Shown: positions 1-10,979, counted from the first letter of the stretch. The stretch: 64,000 bases of DNA from Antedon bifida (GCA_963402885.1 OY727094.1:22136501-22200500); one strand, 5' to 3'. A program made the numbers and translations. Notes: generated by a model from the sequence alone, not told the origin.

Positions 1-480
1 ACATAGTCATAGTCATAGGCATAGTTTGACACAAAGATGGCCGGTGTGCACCCCACGTGACTTTCTAAAATCCGTGAACGCAATTGCCGTAACTCTCTTT
101 ATATATATGGCTCTGTTTACAAAGATTGTATAGCGCCGCTATGGTGATGGCGGCCGTAAATGTGTTCAAAAACATTATTTAATATAAAAAATAATAATCT
201 AATACATTAAGACCACATAAATTACAACACATATTCTTGCCAAAGCACAGTGAAGTTTTTATAAAATTAAATAATTGTTAATCGCAATGGAATGAATAAT
301 TCATTGGTAATCTAGCATTTTTTGTAAACGAGGATCATATAGAATGCGTTCGCGTGTATACGCTTAACGCGCTGCGTTGCGTATCGTTCTCATGCAAATA
401 GGCTCAACACAGGCGTAGTAGTGCGTACTGCGTAGGGCATATCTGATTGGTCGATTGCAGCCGCCATCTTGTTGGTTCCC
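1..480. other. Non-coding, no gene recognised
   Basis: No coding region can be supported. The stretch holds mixed AT-rich DNA with somewhat GC-richer patches near 30-60 and 340-470, including a CACGTG E-box core near 54. Scattered motifs do not amount to a promoter call. Confidence 0.4.
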
Positions 481-487
481 TCTCCAT

Positions 488-586
488 GGAGAATCACTTT
501 TGAACTGCTATAACCATCGAGATATTAAGCGGCTATTACATATCACTGGCTATAAGTTTAACATATATTCTTTGCGATCTAGCCTA
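488..586 (+). repeat. Short interspersed repeat, copy 1 (copy 2 at 2798-2882)
   Basis: About 90 bases from the AATCACTTTTGAACTGC start to TTCTTTGCGATCT recur at 2798-2882 in the same orientation, with a small deletion and one or two substitutions. The second copy lies just inside the TIR-like end at 2769. I do not recognise the family. Confidence 0.75.
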
Positions 587-618
587 CGTCTATATAAAAT
601 CTTTGGATCATACCTAAT

Positions 619-640
619 CAGAGCCATATATATGGCTCTG
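619..640. repeat. Perfect 22-bp palindrome centred on ATATAT
   Basis: The arms CAGAGCC and GGCTCTG flank an ATATATAT core with no mismatch. The half-site TATATGGCTCTG also occurs at about 105-117 and begins both tRNA-like units at 22.65 and 23.02 kb, so the palindrome may be built from repeat-derived pieces. Confidence 0.8.
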
Positions 641-780
641 TACCTAATTATAGTAGTGAGCCCTCTATAGTTTAATCAATATGAGTAACTAGACAATACT
701 GAACTCATTAATATTCATATGCCAATATGACACTCATTCAATGTATACAGTTGTGAACTACTTTTAAAACTACATCATAG

Positions 781-1398
781 TGTAATGTAATGATATACTT
801 TTATAATTTCTATCAACCTTTGTATTTGAGTTCACAAATTTGACCCAGAAAGTCCAGAGGAGAGTTTGTCCAGATGTTTTTAATGACCATTAGTTTATAA
901 TAAGAATCCCTAAAGAAAACACTTAGTTTAACATTTGACCTTTCCCATCGTTAAACCAAGAGAGATTGACACTATTTAAGTACAGATTTGACAGTGTCAT
1001 CCATCATTGAAATACCTTATTATACCGTTAATCACTCCCACTTAAACACCCCTGGATCAACTTAGAACCAATCGTTACCCTCACAGATTACGTAGTGACA
1101 TATGTAAATGAACCGAAGCCAATATACTCCCAAGTTTCAGAAGAGCCCAGACACACCTCACAGCCACTTCTTCAGAAGAACACTTCACAGCCACTTCTTC
1201 AGAAGAACACCTTACAGCCACTTCACGGAGCACACACCTTACAGCCAGCATCACTAATCCTCTGTTCCTTAGTCAGTTAGCTGCATCCATATCATTATTA
1301 TTGTATCAAGTATATTCTGAATAAATAATATATGTTACGACAGCAAAGCGAGTAAAGAGTCTTCCTTACAAAGTACCTCATAACAACATTATATTACA
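781..1398 (+). mobile_element. 5' long terminal repeat of a Ty3/gypsy-type retrotransposon
   Basis: The 618-bp segment begins TGTAATGTAATG and ends CATTATATTACA, an inverted pair differing at one base with the TG..CA ends expected of an LTR. It has a polyadenylation signal AATAAA at 1320-1325, and TGGTGGAAGACCC follows immediately at 1399 where a primer-binding site should lie. A partial 28-bp duplication (CACAGCCACTTCTTCAGAAGAA) sits at 1160-1215. No 3' LTR was found in the window, so target duplication cannot be checked. The + strand gag and pol remnants downstream share its orientation, which supports the call; that all belong to one insertion is inference. Confidence 0.6.
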
Positions 1399-2110
1399 TG
1401 GTGGAAGACCCAAATTTTACAAGGGACAGAGCGAGGAAACCAAAATTTACAAGAAAATTAACACAAAGACAAGAAGCAGAAAATAAAAGCAAGAGATAAT
1501 TTCTTGAAACAGATAGAGAGAGACGAAGACGAAGAAAACCAGCCACCAGTCAGATAATTGTTTGATAGGAGAAAACCGAAAATTACACGAAGACAAGCTA
1601 AAATTTATATTTTAATCAGACAAGCAGAGTTTTTTTTTTTCAATTAAGCAGTTAACTGGATCAAGAGAAGCAGAATTTTTTTTTCAAGACAGCATTTTAA
1701 CTGGATCAAGAGAAGCAGAATTTTTTAATTTCGTATAACCGTTTGATGAAGATAAAGAAGATAATCAAGGAAGACACAAGAAGACTCAAGACGGAAAACA
1801 GAAGCAAGCGGACAAGAACGTTTCGTTTGGACACTTTCAAGTTTTTTTTAGAACGTTTTTTTAACATTTACTCTTTTTAATTTTGAACTTCGAGCATTTG
1901 AACATTGATGAACACCTTTCGCATTTTTTTTGAGTTCGTTGTTTGAAAATTTGAACATTGATGAGCACTTTTAACATTTCTTTAATTCGTTGTTTGAACA
2001 TTTGAACATTGTTGAACACTTTTTGCATTTCCTTTAATTCGTTTTTAATTGGATCCGAAGCATTGGGGTAAGTCAAAACCATTTTGAATTGTAACCCAGT
2101 GTGAAAGTTC
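1399..2110 (+). mobile_element. Retrotransposon primer-binding site and untranslated leader
   Basis: TGG directly after the LTR end fits reverse-transcription priming by a tRNA 3' end; the tRNA was not identified. The leader is A/G-rich with repeated GAAGACAAG-like strings and duplicated poly-T segments at 1628-1690. From 1861 a T-rich stretch repeats the idea TTTGAACATTGATGAACACTTTT about three times. No long ORF is open on the + strand. Confidence 0.5.
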
Positions 2111-2134
2111 ATGGTATACACTTAAAATTACTGC

Positions 2135-2344
2135 ATGGCGATTGGTGTGTACTGCATGACGATTGGTGTGTACTGCATGATGTTTGGTGTGTACTGCATG
2201 ATGTTTGGTGTGTACTGCATGATGTTTGGTGTGTACTGCATGACGATTGGTGTGTACTGCATGATGTTTGGTGTGTACTGCATGACGATTGGTGTGTACT
2301 GCATGACGATTGGTGTGTACTGCATGACGATTGGTGTGTACTGC
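2135..2344. repeat. 21-bp minisatellite, array 1, ten units
   Basis: Ten head-to-tail 21-bp units of the form ATGACGATTGGTGTGTACTGC differ mainly at positions 5-9 (GCGAT, ACGAT, ATGTT). Because 21 is a multiple of three and the unit has few stops, ORFs appear on both strands; I treat them as artefacts. The array is followed by GATAAATGTGAACTGAAGGC, the same flank that follows array 2. Confidence 0.95.
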
Positions 2345-2514
2345 ATGATAAATGTGAACTGAAGGCAGAGGAGGCGTTCCATATAGTAGTAGACAGCGTG
2401 AGTTGCTGTAGTATAATGTTTGAATAGCCTTAGTTTTACAGCCGTCTAATAAACGTCACGTGATATTCGATTTTGTCAATAGGTGGCGATATAAATTATG
2501 CAATATTTGACTGC

Positions 2515-2724
2515 ATGACGATTGGTGTGTACTGCATGACCATTGGTGTGTACTGCATGACCATTGGTGTGTACTGCATGACGATTGGTGTGTACTGCAT
2601 GACCATTGGTGTGTACTGCATGACCATTGGTGTGTACTGCATGATGTTTGGTGTGTACTGCATGACGATTGGTGTGTACTGCATGACCATTGGTGTGTAC
2701 TGCATGACCATTGGTGTGTACTGC
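2515..2724. repeat. 21-bp minisatellite, array 2, ten units
   Basis: A second array of exactly ten 21-bp units has the same basic unit but is dominated by a CCATT variant absent from array 1. The downstream flank from GATAAATGTGAAC to GCGTTCCATA is identical to that of array 1, so array and flank were probably duplicated together and then diverged by unit turnover. Confidence 0.95.
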
Positions 2725-2768
2725 ATGATAAATGTGAACTGAAGGCAGAGGAGGCGTTCCATACGATA

Positions 2769-4401
2769 TAGCCTGGGTGCAGAACAGTTAATATACAATC
2801 ACTTTTGAACTGCTATAACCATCGAGATATTAAGCGGCTATTACATACCACTGGCTATAACATATATTCTTTGCGATCTGATACGATCAGGGTGTTAAGA
2901 GTATGCATCAGTGTATGAGACATCACTTTCGATAAGGGTTTACCAATTATTCCTTACACAACACCAGAGATTCCCAGTTCAACCCAATGCATGAAACATT
3001 ATTATCATCACGGTTCCACCTGCACCTGCAGTATTATTCAAAATTACTCTGGAACTCTGCAAAAATGATTTTGACAACAGCTTCCCCAATATAAAGATGG
3101 ACAAACTGGTCTGGAATTATGCATTATGTATAAAAATGAGTAATAAATTTAGTGTTAATGTGTTGCAATCATTGGCCTGAATCTGGAATTAGTCTACATT
3201 GTTGTATAACCCCAAGTTGCAAAACTAAACTATCCAATATATCTGTAACATTTCTTTGATCAACAGCTCTTCATTAAAGCTGTTAAAATCAACAACTTGC
3301 AATTTTATTTGGTGGGTTCCAAACCAATTAATGCAATAGGAATCATAATTAAAGAAGCTTAACATTGTAAATTGTACAATGCTGCAAAAAAAGAGATCTG
3401 AACAAATTAAAACCTTGCAAAATCTACGTCCTAGAGTTCGGTTAAGCAAAAAGACACTTTACATTGATCAGAGATTCCTTCTCACTCACTCAATCTTTGT
3501 ACAAATTGACAGGCAATATACATACTGTAATGGCATATAATAGGGCCAACTATCAGATAGTGGGACTCATCTATTCCTAATATGATTCATATGAATCCTA
3601 TTGCACTCACAAGTAAGAGTTTGGTTGTAGAGATTTTAACAACAGATTTTAATGAAGAGCAGTTGAACAAAGAAATAACTTAGTAACTTTGTCTTGTAAA
3701 TGCCGGTTAAATCAATGCTTGGACAATCTCTGGTGTTGTGCAAGAAATAATTATCAAAAGTGATGTCTCTTAATACAGTATACTGATCCTTTCCAAAAGC
3801 TTAACACCCTGGTTGGTAATTTGCTGTCTATTTTTAGGTGGATAGCAAGAAACAACACCCATGAAATGTTCCGGTTCCGTCTGAGAAATGCATATAGGTG
3901 AATCTTCTACATTATCCATAGGCTGATCCAGAGAGAGATCCAAAAATTAAATTAAACCCCCTAAATCAAAATCTTGGATCCGTCATCCTAATCTTGGGAG
4001 GACTGGGGGAGGAGGACCATTACTGTAAGTAGATGTACATTTGTGTGGATTCATGTTTTGTTTTAAGATAGTAAGTCTACTGTACATTGTATGGACAAAA
4101 AATGCATTTTTTTTTAAATGGGTTTTTTCCCGCCAAATTGGATTCTGGCATGATGATGTCATCGTATCAACTCGATTCATCAACTACTATGAGAAGTAGT
4201 TATTAAAGTAAGTCTCTACTAATTTTAATCATTAAAACACAACTGCAAGTAAAAATTTAAAAGCGCCGTAAAAAATTTTCCCCAAGACCCTGGGATGGAG
4301 ATTTTTTTCCTGACATTCTATATGGTATACTCTATCAGAAAAACAAAAAAAAAATTTTCCTATACTTTTTTTCTCGCAAAATTTGTACTGCACCCAGGCT
4401 A
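2769..4401. mobile_element. Candidate non-autonomous DNA transposon with 14-18 bp inverted ends
   Basis: TAGCCTGGGTGCAG at 2769-2782 is exactly inverted at 4388-4401, and the match continues for four more bases with one mismatch. The bases ATA lie directly outside both ends, which could be a 3-bp target duplication. The interior has no credible ORF; open frames at 3225-3449 (-) and 3983-4183 (-) have no recognisable domain. The segment interrupts the gypsy leader-to-gag region. A 3-bp duplication would fit PIF/Harbinger-like elements, but the termini do not identify a family. Confidence 0.45.
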
Positions 4402-4402
4402 A

Positions 4403-5301
4403 TAGAGGGCTGTGCCTACACAACTCCAGAACTTGGAGATGCTATAGTAGCTGCTCTGATAACAGCCCATTGTAACACACATGCTAGGCCTACAAACAGT
4501 GCACCTACCAGTGTAGCTAAGGCTGAGAAAGTGAGAAGGCCTTGCATTACCTCAGCTGGTACCAGCGAAGAATGGTCATACTTCACATCACGTTTGACAG
4601 ACTATGTAGAAAAGACCTAACAAGATTTGCAGAAGGAAGCCTAACCAGTAAGACTGAAGAAGAGGTACTGGCACCCATAAAGAAACTATGTCAGGCAAGA
4701 GAACACTATGGTCGCTAGAGTCCCTCTCCACAATATGCGAAAAGACCGTGACGAAACTGTGCGATCTTTTGGTGCTCGACTTAGTGGGCAAGCGGGTGTT
4801 TGTAAGTTCATTGTTCCATGTCCAACCTGCTCCGTAGATGTGAATTACTCTGAAGCTATACTATGTGATGCACTTACTCGAAGAATTGAAGACCATGAAA
4901 TTCAACTCGACCTCCTTGGTGACAAAAACCAGGACATGACGTTAGAGGAAGTCTTTCAATTTGTTCAGGCCAAGGAAGCTGGCAAACGCTCTGCTTCATG
5001 CCTTCTTGACTCGGAGACAACATCTGTCCGAAGCTCATACACACAAAATAAAAAGGACATCCAAAAGGAAAGTCAGATGACCAAATCTGGACAAAAAGGG
5101 CACGGAAAAAACCTACCCACAAAAATCAGAAGAACTGCATGCCCGGCCTATGGCCACACCTGTAATCACTGTAACCGTGAAAATCATTACGAATCAGTAT
5201 GCCGCAGCAAAGGCAAACAGCCAAAGGCCAACAGCCAAAGGCCAACAGACGACATAACCTTGATCATGAAGGAGCTGTATTCGAGGCCTTGTGTTCAGTA
5301 A
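4403..5301 (+). pseudogene. Ty3/gypsy-type gag remnant with CCHC zinc knuckle (element A)
   Basis: The recognisable protein starts near 4515 and is broken by in-frame stops around 4617-4720. The best open part is 4708-5301 (197 codons). It shows the conserved gag run MVARVPLHNMRKDRDETVRS, then ALTRRIEDHEIQLDLLGD and VFQFVQAKEAGKRSA. At residues 152-165 there is a perfect nucleocapsid zinc knuckle, CX2CX4HX4C. A first knuckle just upstream has lost cysteines. Gag proteins package the element RNA and the knuckle binds nucleic acid. This gag type, with the ECPAYxHTC-like linker, is familiar from retrotransposons of marine invertebrates. It is inactive: internal stops, no intact start and a frameshift before the protease. 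Confidence 0.8.
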
Positions 5302-5489
5302 CCATGGCCAAAAACATAACCAAACATCATCGTAAAATTGTTGCGCTTGATCACCACTTCTACAACCACCTATCTCAAACATTGGTTAAACGAGCCTCGC
5401 AACCACAACCGTTCATCCAGTCACAGTTAATGTTAATACGGACGACTACAGCCTCCTTCGATACTCACTCAATACCAAACCAAGATCAG

Positions 5490-6012
5490 CCAAGATCTCT
5501 GTCATGGCTGATACAGGGTGCCAAAGCACCGCATTGGTCTCAAACATAATGACCTTATACCCGTCACCCTAAAGATGGATGCTGTCAACAACAAGGGGAT
5601 TAACATCCTTGGTGCCGCTCTCTTACGGTACTCTAGAAATGATGCAACTGGTAAATTTGTTAAAACCCGCCAGATAACATACGTCACCTATAGTTCCGAC
5701 AAGCTATTCCTCAGTAGGGAAGCATGCATCGACCTTGGTATGATCACAACAAATTTTCCTACCGTGAAACAAACTCCCAAGAGGAATCGGCCGACGACAC
5801 AATTGGCATCAACACCACACCAGGCAATGCAAAATGTGAACTGAAAACATCAGGCCAATGCAGCTGTCCTAGATGCCAACTACCACCCAAACCACCAACC
5901 AATTTAAGTTACCTTTTCCAGCTACAGATGACAATTGCATTCGCTTACAACAGTTTCTCCTTGATTATTACAAGTCCAGTACTTTCACGGAGATTACAAC
6001 GCCGAGCATTCA
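5490..6012 (+). pseudogene. Retrotransposon aspartic protease and pol N-terminal remnant (element A)
   Basis: Near 5508 the sequence encodes MADTGCQST, the DTG active-site motif of a retropepsin, which cleaves the Gag-Pol polyprotein. The frame then shifts. The rest of the domain is readable from 5518 to 5790 with ILGAALLRYS and DKLFLSREACIDLGMI, both typical of this protease family. A CSCP-PP linker and a KLPFP/DYYKSSTF block follow in other frames to about 6000. Homology to element A stops near 6010, where a different gypsy element begins. At least two frameshifts make it non-functional. Confidence 0.75.
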
Positions 6013-6405
6013 GAGACACAAATATGACACTAGCCCAACTATTAGATATGGGAAGAGGATTAGAAACATCTGAAATTCAGGAAAAAAGACCAACAAGGCT
6101 GATGAAGTGAATGTTACAACTGGTACAAAATGCAGAAATTGTGGAGGCAATTTTCCACATAAAAATGGGAAACCTCATGCCCAGCATTTGGAAAAACATG
6201 CTACAAGTGTGAAAAGAATAACCATATTTACACAGTAAGACAACAAGTCCAAAACAATGTTCAGTCTTCGGTACAGTTTGCAAAGCTTGTGGGAAAAAAG
6301 GACACTGGAAAAAAATGTGCAGAGGCAGAATGCGCAAGGCAAAGAGCGATGAAAGGACCAAAGGATCATACTCATACTGATCCAGAAACAAAAGTCCATT
6401 TAGGA
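6013..6405 (+). pseudogene. Gag C-terminus with zinc knuckles of a second gypsy element (element B)
   Basis: From about 6013 the + strand encodes RDTNMTLAQLLDMGRGLETS, matching the end of a gag core. Cysteine/histidine-rich stretches follow in changing frames: CRNCGG near 6130, CYKCEKNNH near 6200 and CKACGKKGHWKKMCRG near 6278-6325. These are nucleic-acid-binding knuckles. Stops and frame changes separate them. The switch from element A protease straight into element B gag end means the locus is a mosaic of two elements, by recombination or adjacent insertion. Confidence 0.7.
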
Positions 6406-6410
6406 GACAG

Positions 6411-7030
6411 ATGAACGCTGTTGACGTAGATGAAAACAATGTCGTGGAACAGTTTGAGGAACTATTGTTTGATTTAGTTGGAATGAACAATGATGCTGAT
6501 GAACTCTTTGCTAACCTAAATGTCCAAATACCACAAAGGAATGGCATACAAACCCTTTCTGCGAAAGTCGACACAGGCGCTCAGGGGAACATTCTGCCCC
6601 TATGCGTGTACAAACAAATGATACTTCACAGTATCAATACAGATGGACTCCCCAAGCCAGGGAAAACAAAGCAAAGCAAAGTCAAACTGACAGCATACAG
6701 TACAATGGAACAACTATTCCACAACATGGAACAGTCCAGATCCAAGCCAAGTTTAATTACAACAAGTGGTCATGGTTAACCTTCTATGTATGCAATGTTG
6801 AAGGACCAGTAATCTTAGGACTCCCCAACGCAAGAGCATTGAAACTTGTGACAATCAACTGTGCAGTAAATACTACTGTGGATGTTAGCACACCAATCAA
6901 AGACAAAAATTATCTACAAAACCAATACCCAAACAGATTCGAAGGTATATCGGAAGGTTTCCAGATGAATTCAACATCACATTGGTTGAAGATGCCTGTA
7001 ATCCATGCCACCCTCCAAGGAAGTACCCAA
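6411..7030 (+). pseudogene. Retropepsin of gypsy element B
   Basis: The open frame from 6411 includes KVDTGAQGNILPLCVYKQM, with the catalytic DTGA motif near residue 53. After a frame change, VILGLPNARALKLVTINC near 6810 matches the C-terminal flap-to-helix region of retropepsins (ILG..). It would process element polyproteins. The domain order protease then RT agrees with Ty3/gypsy pol. A frameshift around 6740 breaks it. Confidence 0.75.
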
Positions 7031-7520
7031 TTCACCTGAAAAATGAGCTGGAAGCAGAGCTGACAAGAATGATAAATAATGGAATAATAGCAAAAGTAAC
7101 TGAACCAACTGACTGGGTATCGTCAATATCCTACAGTCGCAAAAGTAATGGGAAATTGAAGATCTGTCTAGATCTGAAGGATCTCAACAAGGCAATGAAA
7201 TGAACTTATCACAAAACCCCAACACTAGAAGAGCTCACTCTCAAGCTAATTGGAGTGAAGTCCTTTAGAAAACTTGATGCGAGACACGGTTATTGGAGCA
7301 TTGTGCCAACGCATGAATCCAGCTTCCTAACTACATTCAACTCGCCTTTTGGAAGATTTAGGTTTAATCGCTTACCATTCGGACTCAAAGTGTCACAAGA
7401 TAGTTCCTAGAGATTGTACAATATATGTCTCCATTCATACCAAAATTCGCGGACCATACGGACAAACTCGGAGCTTTATCCAGGAAAGACTCAGAATGGC
7501 AATGGACAGCATAACACCAA
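6880..7520 (+). pseudogene. Gypsy reverse transcriptase with the catalytic centre deleted (element B)
   Basis: The N-terminal RT landmarks are present across frames: RKYPIHLKNELEAELTRMI near 7020, KSNGKLKICLDLKDLNKAM near 7145-7200, then FRKLDARHGYW (usually F..LD...GYW) near 7265 and RFRFNRLPFGLKVSQD near 7357-7400. Directly after, the sequence jumps to a HTDKLGALSRKDSEWQW-like block that normally lies far downstream of the YxDD box. The palm YxDD motif and the thumb are therefore missing through an internal deletion near 7400-7430. In-frame stops lie at 7201 and 7408. It cannot be active. Confidence 0.8.
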
Positions 7521-7589
7521 ACTTTTGAAAAAGTAAAATCACTCATTACAGAAAGCTGCACCCTGACATACTTCCAACCACACAAGTAG

Positions 7590-8000
7590 CCTGTAGTCAT
7601 ACAAGTAGACGCTTCACTGAAGGGTCTAGGAGCAGTTCTAACTCAAAGTGGAAAGCCTATCGCTTTCGCCAGCAAAACTTTAACACAAACGGAAAAGAGG
7701 TATGCCAATATTGAGCATGAACTTTTGGCAGTCGTATTTGGTTGTACAAGATTCCACACATATGTGTATGGAACATTCACTGTTGAAACCGATCACAAAC
7801 CTCTAGAAAATATACAACACAAAAGCTTAGCACACACTCCACTAAGGCTCCAGCGAATGATGATGCAACTACAACCATATGATGTACATCTAACGTACAC
7901 ACCCGGTAAAGATATGGTGTTAGCTAACACAATTTCAAGACTCAATCCATCATTTGGCCCTGAAATAGAATTCGACAAAACCATTCACATCGTACAGTTC
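7590..8000 (+). pseudogene. Gypsy RNase H domain (element B)
   Basis: The sequence encodes VIQVDASLKGLGAVL (first catalytic Asp), then RYANIEHELLAVVFGCTRF (catalytic Glu) and TFTVETDHKPLENI, with the third Asp in TDHKPL at 7788-7805. YTPGKDMVLANTISRLNP follows; the usual ADxLSR is altered to ANTISR. This domain degrades the RNA strand of the cDNA hybrid. It is the best preserved part of the element: 7725-8270 is open for 181 codons into the integrase N-terminus. One stop lies upstream at 7588. Confidence 0.85.
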
Positions 8001-8129
8001 TCGCATGACAAACTAGCTGAAATGCAAGAACAAACCAAACGAAGTGTAACTCTCAAACCTCTAATGGACATCATAACGAACGGATGGCCAGAAGACCCCA
8101 AAGAGTTGCCAAAATGTCTCAGAATGTTC

Positions 8130-8680
8130 TGGTCAGGTAGAGACACATTATCAATCGAAGATGACCTTATTCTACAAGGCAACAGAATCCAAGTACCAGA
8201 AAAACTAAGACCAGAAATCCTTAAAAGACTACACACAGACCACCAAGGTGTAACCAAAACTCAACTCTGAGCCAAATTAAATTAACTGTGTTTTGGCCGG
8301 GCATCAACCGTGACATCGAGAATGTAATCAAAAGCTGCACCATATGTCAAACACACCAGAAATCACAACAACCAAAACCCATCAAAATGACCAAATCAAA
8401 GTTCAGCGAACATGGTATTCCGGACAAAATCGTCAGCAACAACGACCCCCACTTCAGCAGTTTAGAGTGGAGAATACAACACGTAACATCCAGTCCACAT
8501 TACCCACAAAGTAACAGATGTATTGAAAGAACAATACAGACAGTTAAAAATGTACTGCAGAAGTCAAAAGACAGAAATATTATACAAGAGGGGTGTGAGA
8601 AGCAACCTACCCGTAAAAACCCAAAACGATGACAGACAAGCTATCAACAGGCTTATCCACAGACAAAACTTACAAAAACA
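8130..8680 (+). pseudogene. Gypsy integrase, zinc-binding part and truncated catalytic core (element B)
   Basis: The H2C2 zinc-binding region reads EILKRLHTDHQGVTKTQ then, after stops, FWPGINRDIENVIKSCTICQ: two His and two Cys in order. The core starts again only at SEHGIPDKIVSNNDPHFSS (second catalytic Asp in NDPHF) and ends with PHYPQSNRCIERTIQTVKN (catalytic Glu region). The first Asp block expected between CQTHQ and the EHGIP block is absent, so a deletion near 8400 removed it. The enzyme would join element cDNA to chromosomal DNA; this copy cannot. Confidence 0.8.
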
Positions 8681-8684
8681 ATAT

Positions 8685-10180
8685 CATTTGAAACCAAATT
8701 TTCGTTTATAATGAAGGACAGGATAATTTTGTCCTTCACTATACACAAAAATTTGGTTTCAACTAATATTTTTGGAATTTTTTCAATTTTATCCAAACAC
8801 AATATCACGACTGTCACACAGCCGCAACTACGGCTCTTCGGACATGTAATTTCTGGTAACCACTGGTAAACAACGGTAAATAGCCACAACTGTACACATA
8901 TAAATGTAAAAAGTAAATTTAATAATCTTTGACAAACAATTCTTTCTCTTATAATCCAAACCCCCAAAAAAAACCCACCACAAAAAAACCCAACCAATTC
9001 TCAAACAATGATACAGTATCCCTATTCCCCACACAATTTATACAATTTCCCAAATTCCCAATCCTTCCGGACAAAATACAGTATCAACAATCTTCTTAAT
9101 GTCAAATAAATCCCCGAAACCCCCCTTTCAAATACAATAATATCACAAGATGAATAATTACACGAATAATAAATGTCCACAATATTGTTCCTTCTTGCCT
9201 TCTCTCCTACGCTGACCCGAAAACAAATTAGAAAGATAAAACGATTCTGCAACTAAACAACTCCCACGCCTCTGCTCCCGTTCTGCTTGTATTATCAATT
9301 ATAATTCTTTCCAAACTGCAACTATTTCTGACATATAAATAAATTAAATATAAAGTTAAAATGTTTCTTGATGTCGTTCTGCACTGAAATCCGCTCCCGA
9401 TCAATTATTTCTTTCTCCTTTTCCACGTAAAATCATATCAGTATCAGTAAAATTACTCTTCAATACTTCAAACAATTCTTTAAATGCAACTAATTCTGCT
9501 ATTTCCAACAGTTATTTCTTCCTTCAATTTACATACACAATTTCAATTAATCCTCAGTAATCTCAACAATTAACAGTTCTACATTTAAGTACAGCCTTAT
9601 AGTATTACTTCCAACTCACAATTTATTAACTTCATGTATATCACTTTATTTCCTTTCTGCTTCAGCTCTATATCACCATAATTATTTCCAACTCGCAATT
9701 TATTAACTTCATGTATATCACTTTATTTCCTTTCTGCTTCAGCTCTATATCACCATAATTATTTCCAACTCACAATTTATTAACTTCATGTACCGGTATA
9801 TCACTTTATTTCTTTTCTGCTTCAGCTCTATATCACCATAATTCAATTACTTCTTCTCCTGTACGTCTTAGTTTCTCATATCAATATTCACCTATTCTTT
9901 CTGGCTTAACATAACATAGCCCTCCTTCTCTGTCTCCTCTCAATTTTTCATCCACCTCAAAATTCCCTCAATTATACACATACCACTACCTTATCCTTCT
10001 CCACCAATCAGCAACTCACACACTAACTTAACTCTTATACCTCTCCTCCAATCAGCAAACTCCACACAATCCTTCTCTGCAACACAAATACTCTGCTCCA
10101 CTGGCTTCACACAATAGCTTCCTAAAACAAAAGAAAGGTTCAAATAGTGAAAACAAAGGGAAAGTAAGAATGAACTAGCA
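8685..10180. mobile_element. Unidentified 1.5-kb insertion splitting the gypsy integrase
   Basis: Integrase homology stops near 8680 and its C-terminal tail resumes near 10185, so the sequence between is an insertion. It is pyrimidine-rich on the + strand. Its left end holds a nested hairpin: 15-bp arms at 8688-8702 and 8748-8762, with a second GAAGGAC/GTCCTTC pair inside. It contains a 77-bp tandem triplication at 9609-9845. No protein domain is visible, and no clear target duplication or TIR was found. Confidence 0.5.
9609..9845. repeat. 77-bp tandem repeat, about three units
   Basis: The unit runs from TTCCAACTCACAATTT to ATCACCATAATTAT. Three near-identical copies are present. The third carries a 6-bp insertion (CCGGTA) next to TATATCAC, so it is slightly longer. 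Confidence 0.9.
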
Positions 10181-10184
10181 AAAT

Positions 10185-10493
10185 ATATATACAACTTTAC
10201 GACCAACATGGAACACAACATCTCACCCCTCTGAAAGAAGGAGAAAAGGTTACTGTACAAGACCCCCAAAACAAGAGATGGACAGAAGGAACCGTACATA
10301 AAATCTACAACGAACACAGATCATACTTGGTAGAAACCATGCAAGGAGGTATACTCAGGCGAAACAGGAAACATCTCCACAAACACCACCCACAGCAAGT
10401 AAGATTTGCGGACCATGCTTCAGATGACACAAGAGTAACAACACCACCTACCCAACGTCGTGACACACGAAAGCCAACAAGACTGATAGAACA
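10185..10493 (+). pseudogene. Gypsy integrase C-terminal tail (element B)
   Basis: In one frame the + strand reads LTPLKEGEKVTVQDPQNKRW then YLVETMQGGILRRNRKHLHK. This matches the small C-terminal barrel of Ty3/gypsy integrases, where K.G..V.v.. and the ..G...RRNR.hl signature are typical. It continues the integrase interrupted at 8680. The expected polypurine tract and 3' LTR do not follow; the sequence passes at about 10494 into a MITE, so the right end of the retrotransposon is lost. Confidence 0.75.
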
Positions 10494-10972
10494 CATAATT
10501 TTAGTGGCCCGCTATAAATCCCAACATGCATTGCGCGCGGATTGATATTTTTGTTTTTCTTCTGTAATTCACCCACCTTTTCGATCGATCGTGAGGCCAA
10601 AACAAATAGAAGACTCCTAACTTTTCAGCGAAAATACTGGGTTTCCCCAATTTGTTTCAACAGAGTCTGTCAAAAACAGAAAGATAATTAATGCAGCAAC
10701 TATACAACATCAGGCTAGGCCTATAGCTCGCGTACGATGTTCGTATGTTACCAATGTTTACCAGCTAGGCCTATAAAACTAAACACGGCCAATGAGAGGA
10801 CATTGACAGCGAGCTACTTAGGTAGTGCATTGTTTCTCTCTTTTTATCATAATTTACCATAAAACGTACATTTAAGACAAGGAATGACCTGGTTTAATGT
10901 TTTTAAAGTAATATATATGACATTATTTTTACAAAACGTCACAAAATGTGGGGTTTTAAATTGAATGGGTCT
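10494..10972 (-). mobile_element. TTAA-flanked MITE, family 1, truncated copy
   Basis: The reverse complement matches the copies at 17.2-18.4 and 25.3 kb, including the TTATAGCGGGCCGC block, the CGATCGATCG run and the GGTAACGTACGAACATCGTACG block. The right end is ...GGGTCT followed by TTAA at 10973-10976. The other end, inside the former retrotransposon, is truncated. Confidence 0.8.
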
Positions 10973-10979
10973 TTAATCT

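Noticed and set aside
2101-2798. ORFs MTIGVYC-repeat and MQYTPIV-repeat on opposite strands
   Set aside because: Both are translations of the same 21-bp minisatellite; being open in several frames on both strands is expected from a short repeat of length divisible by three.
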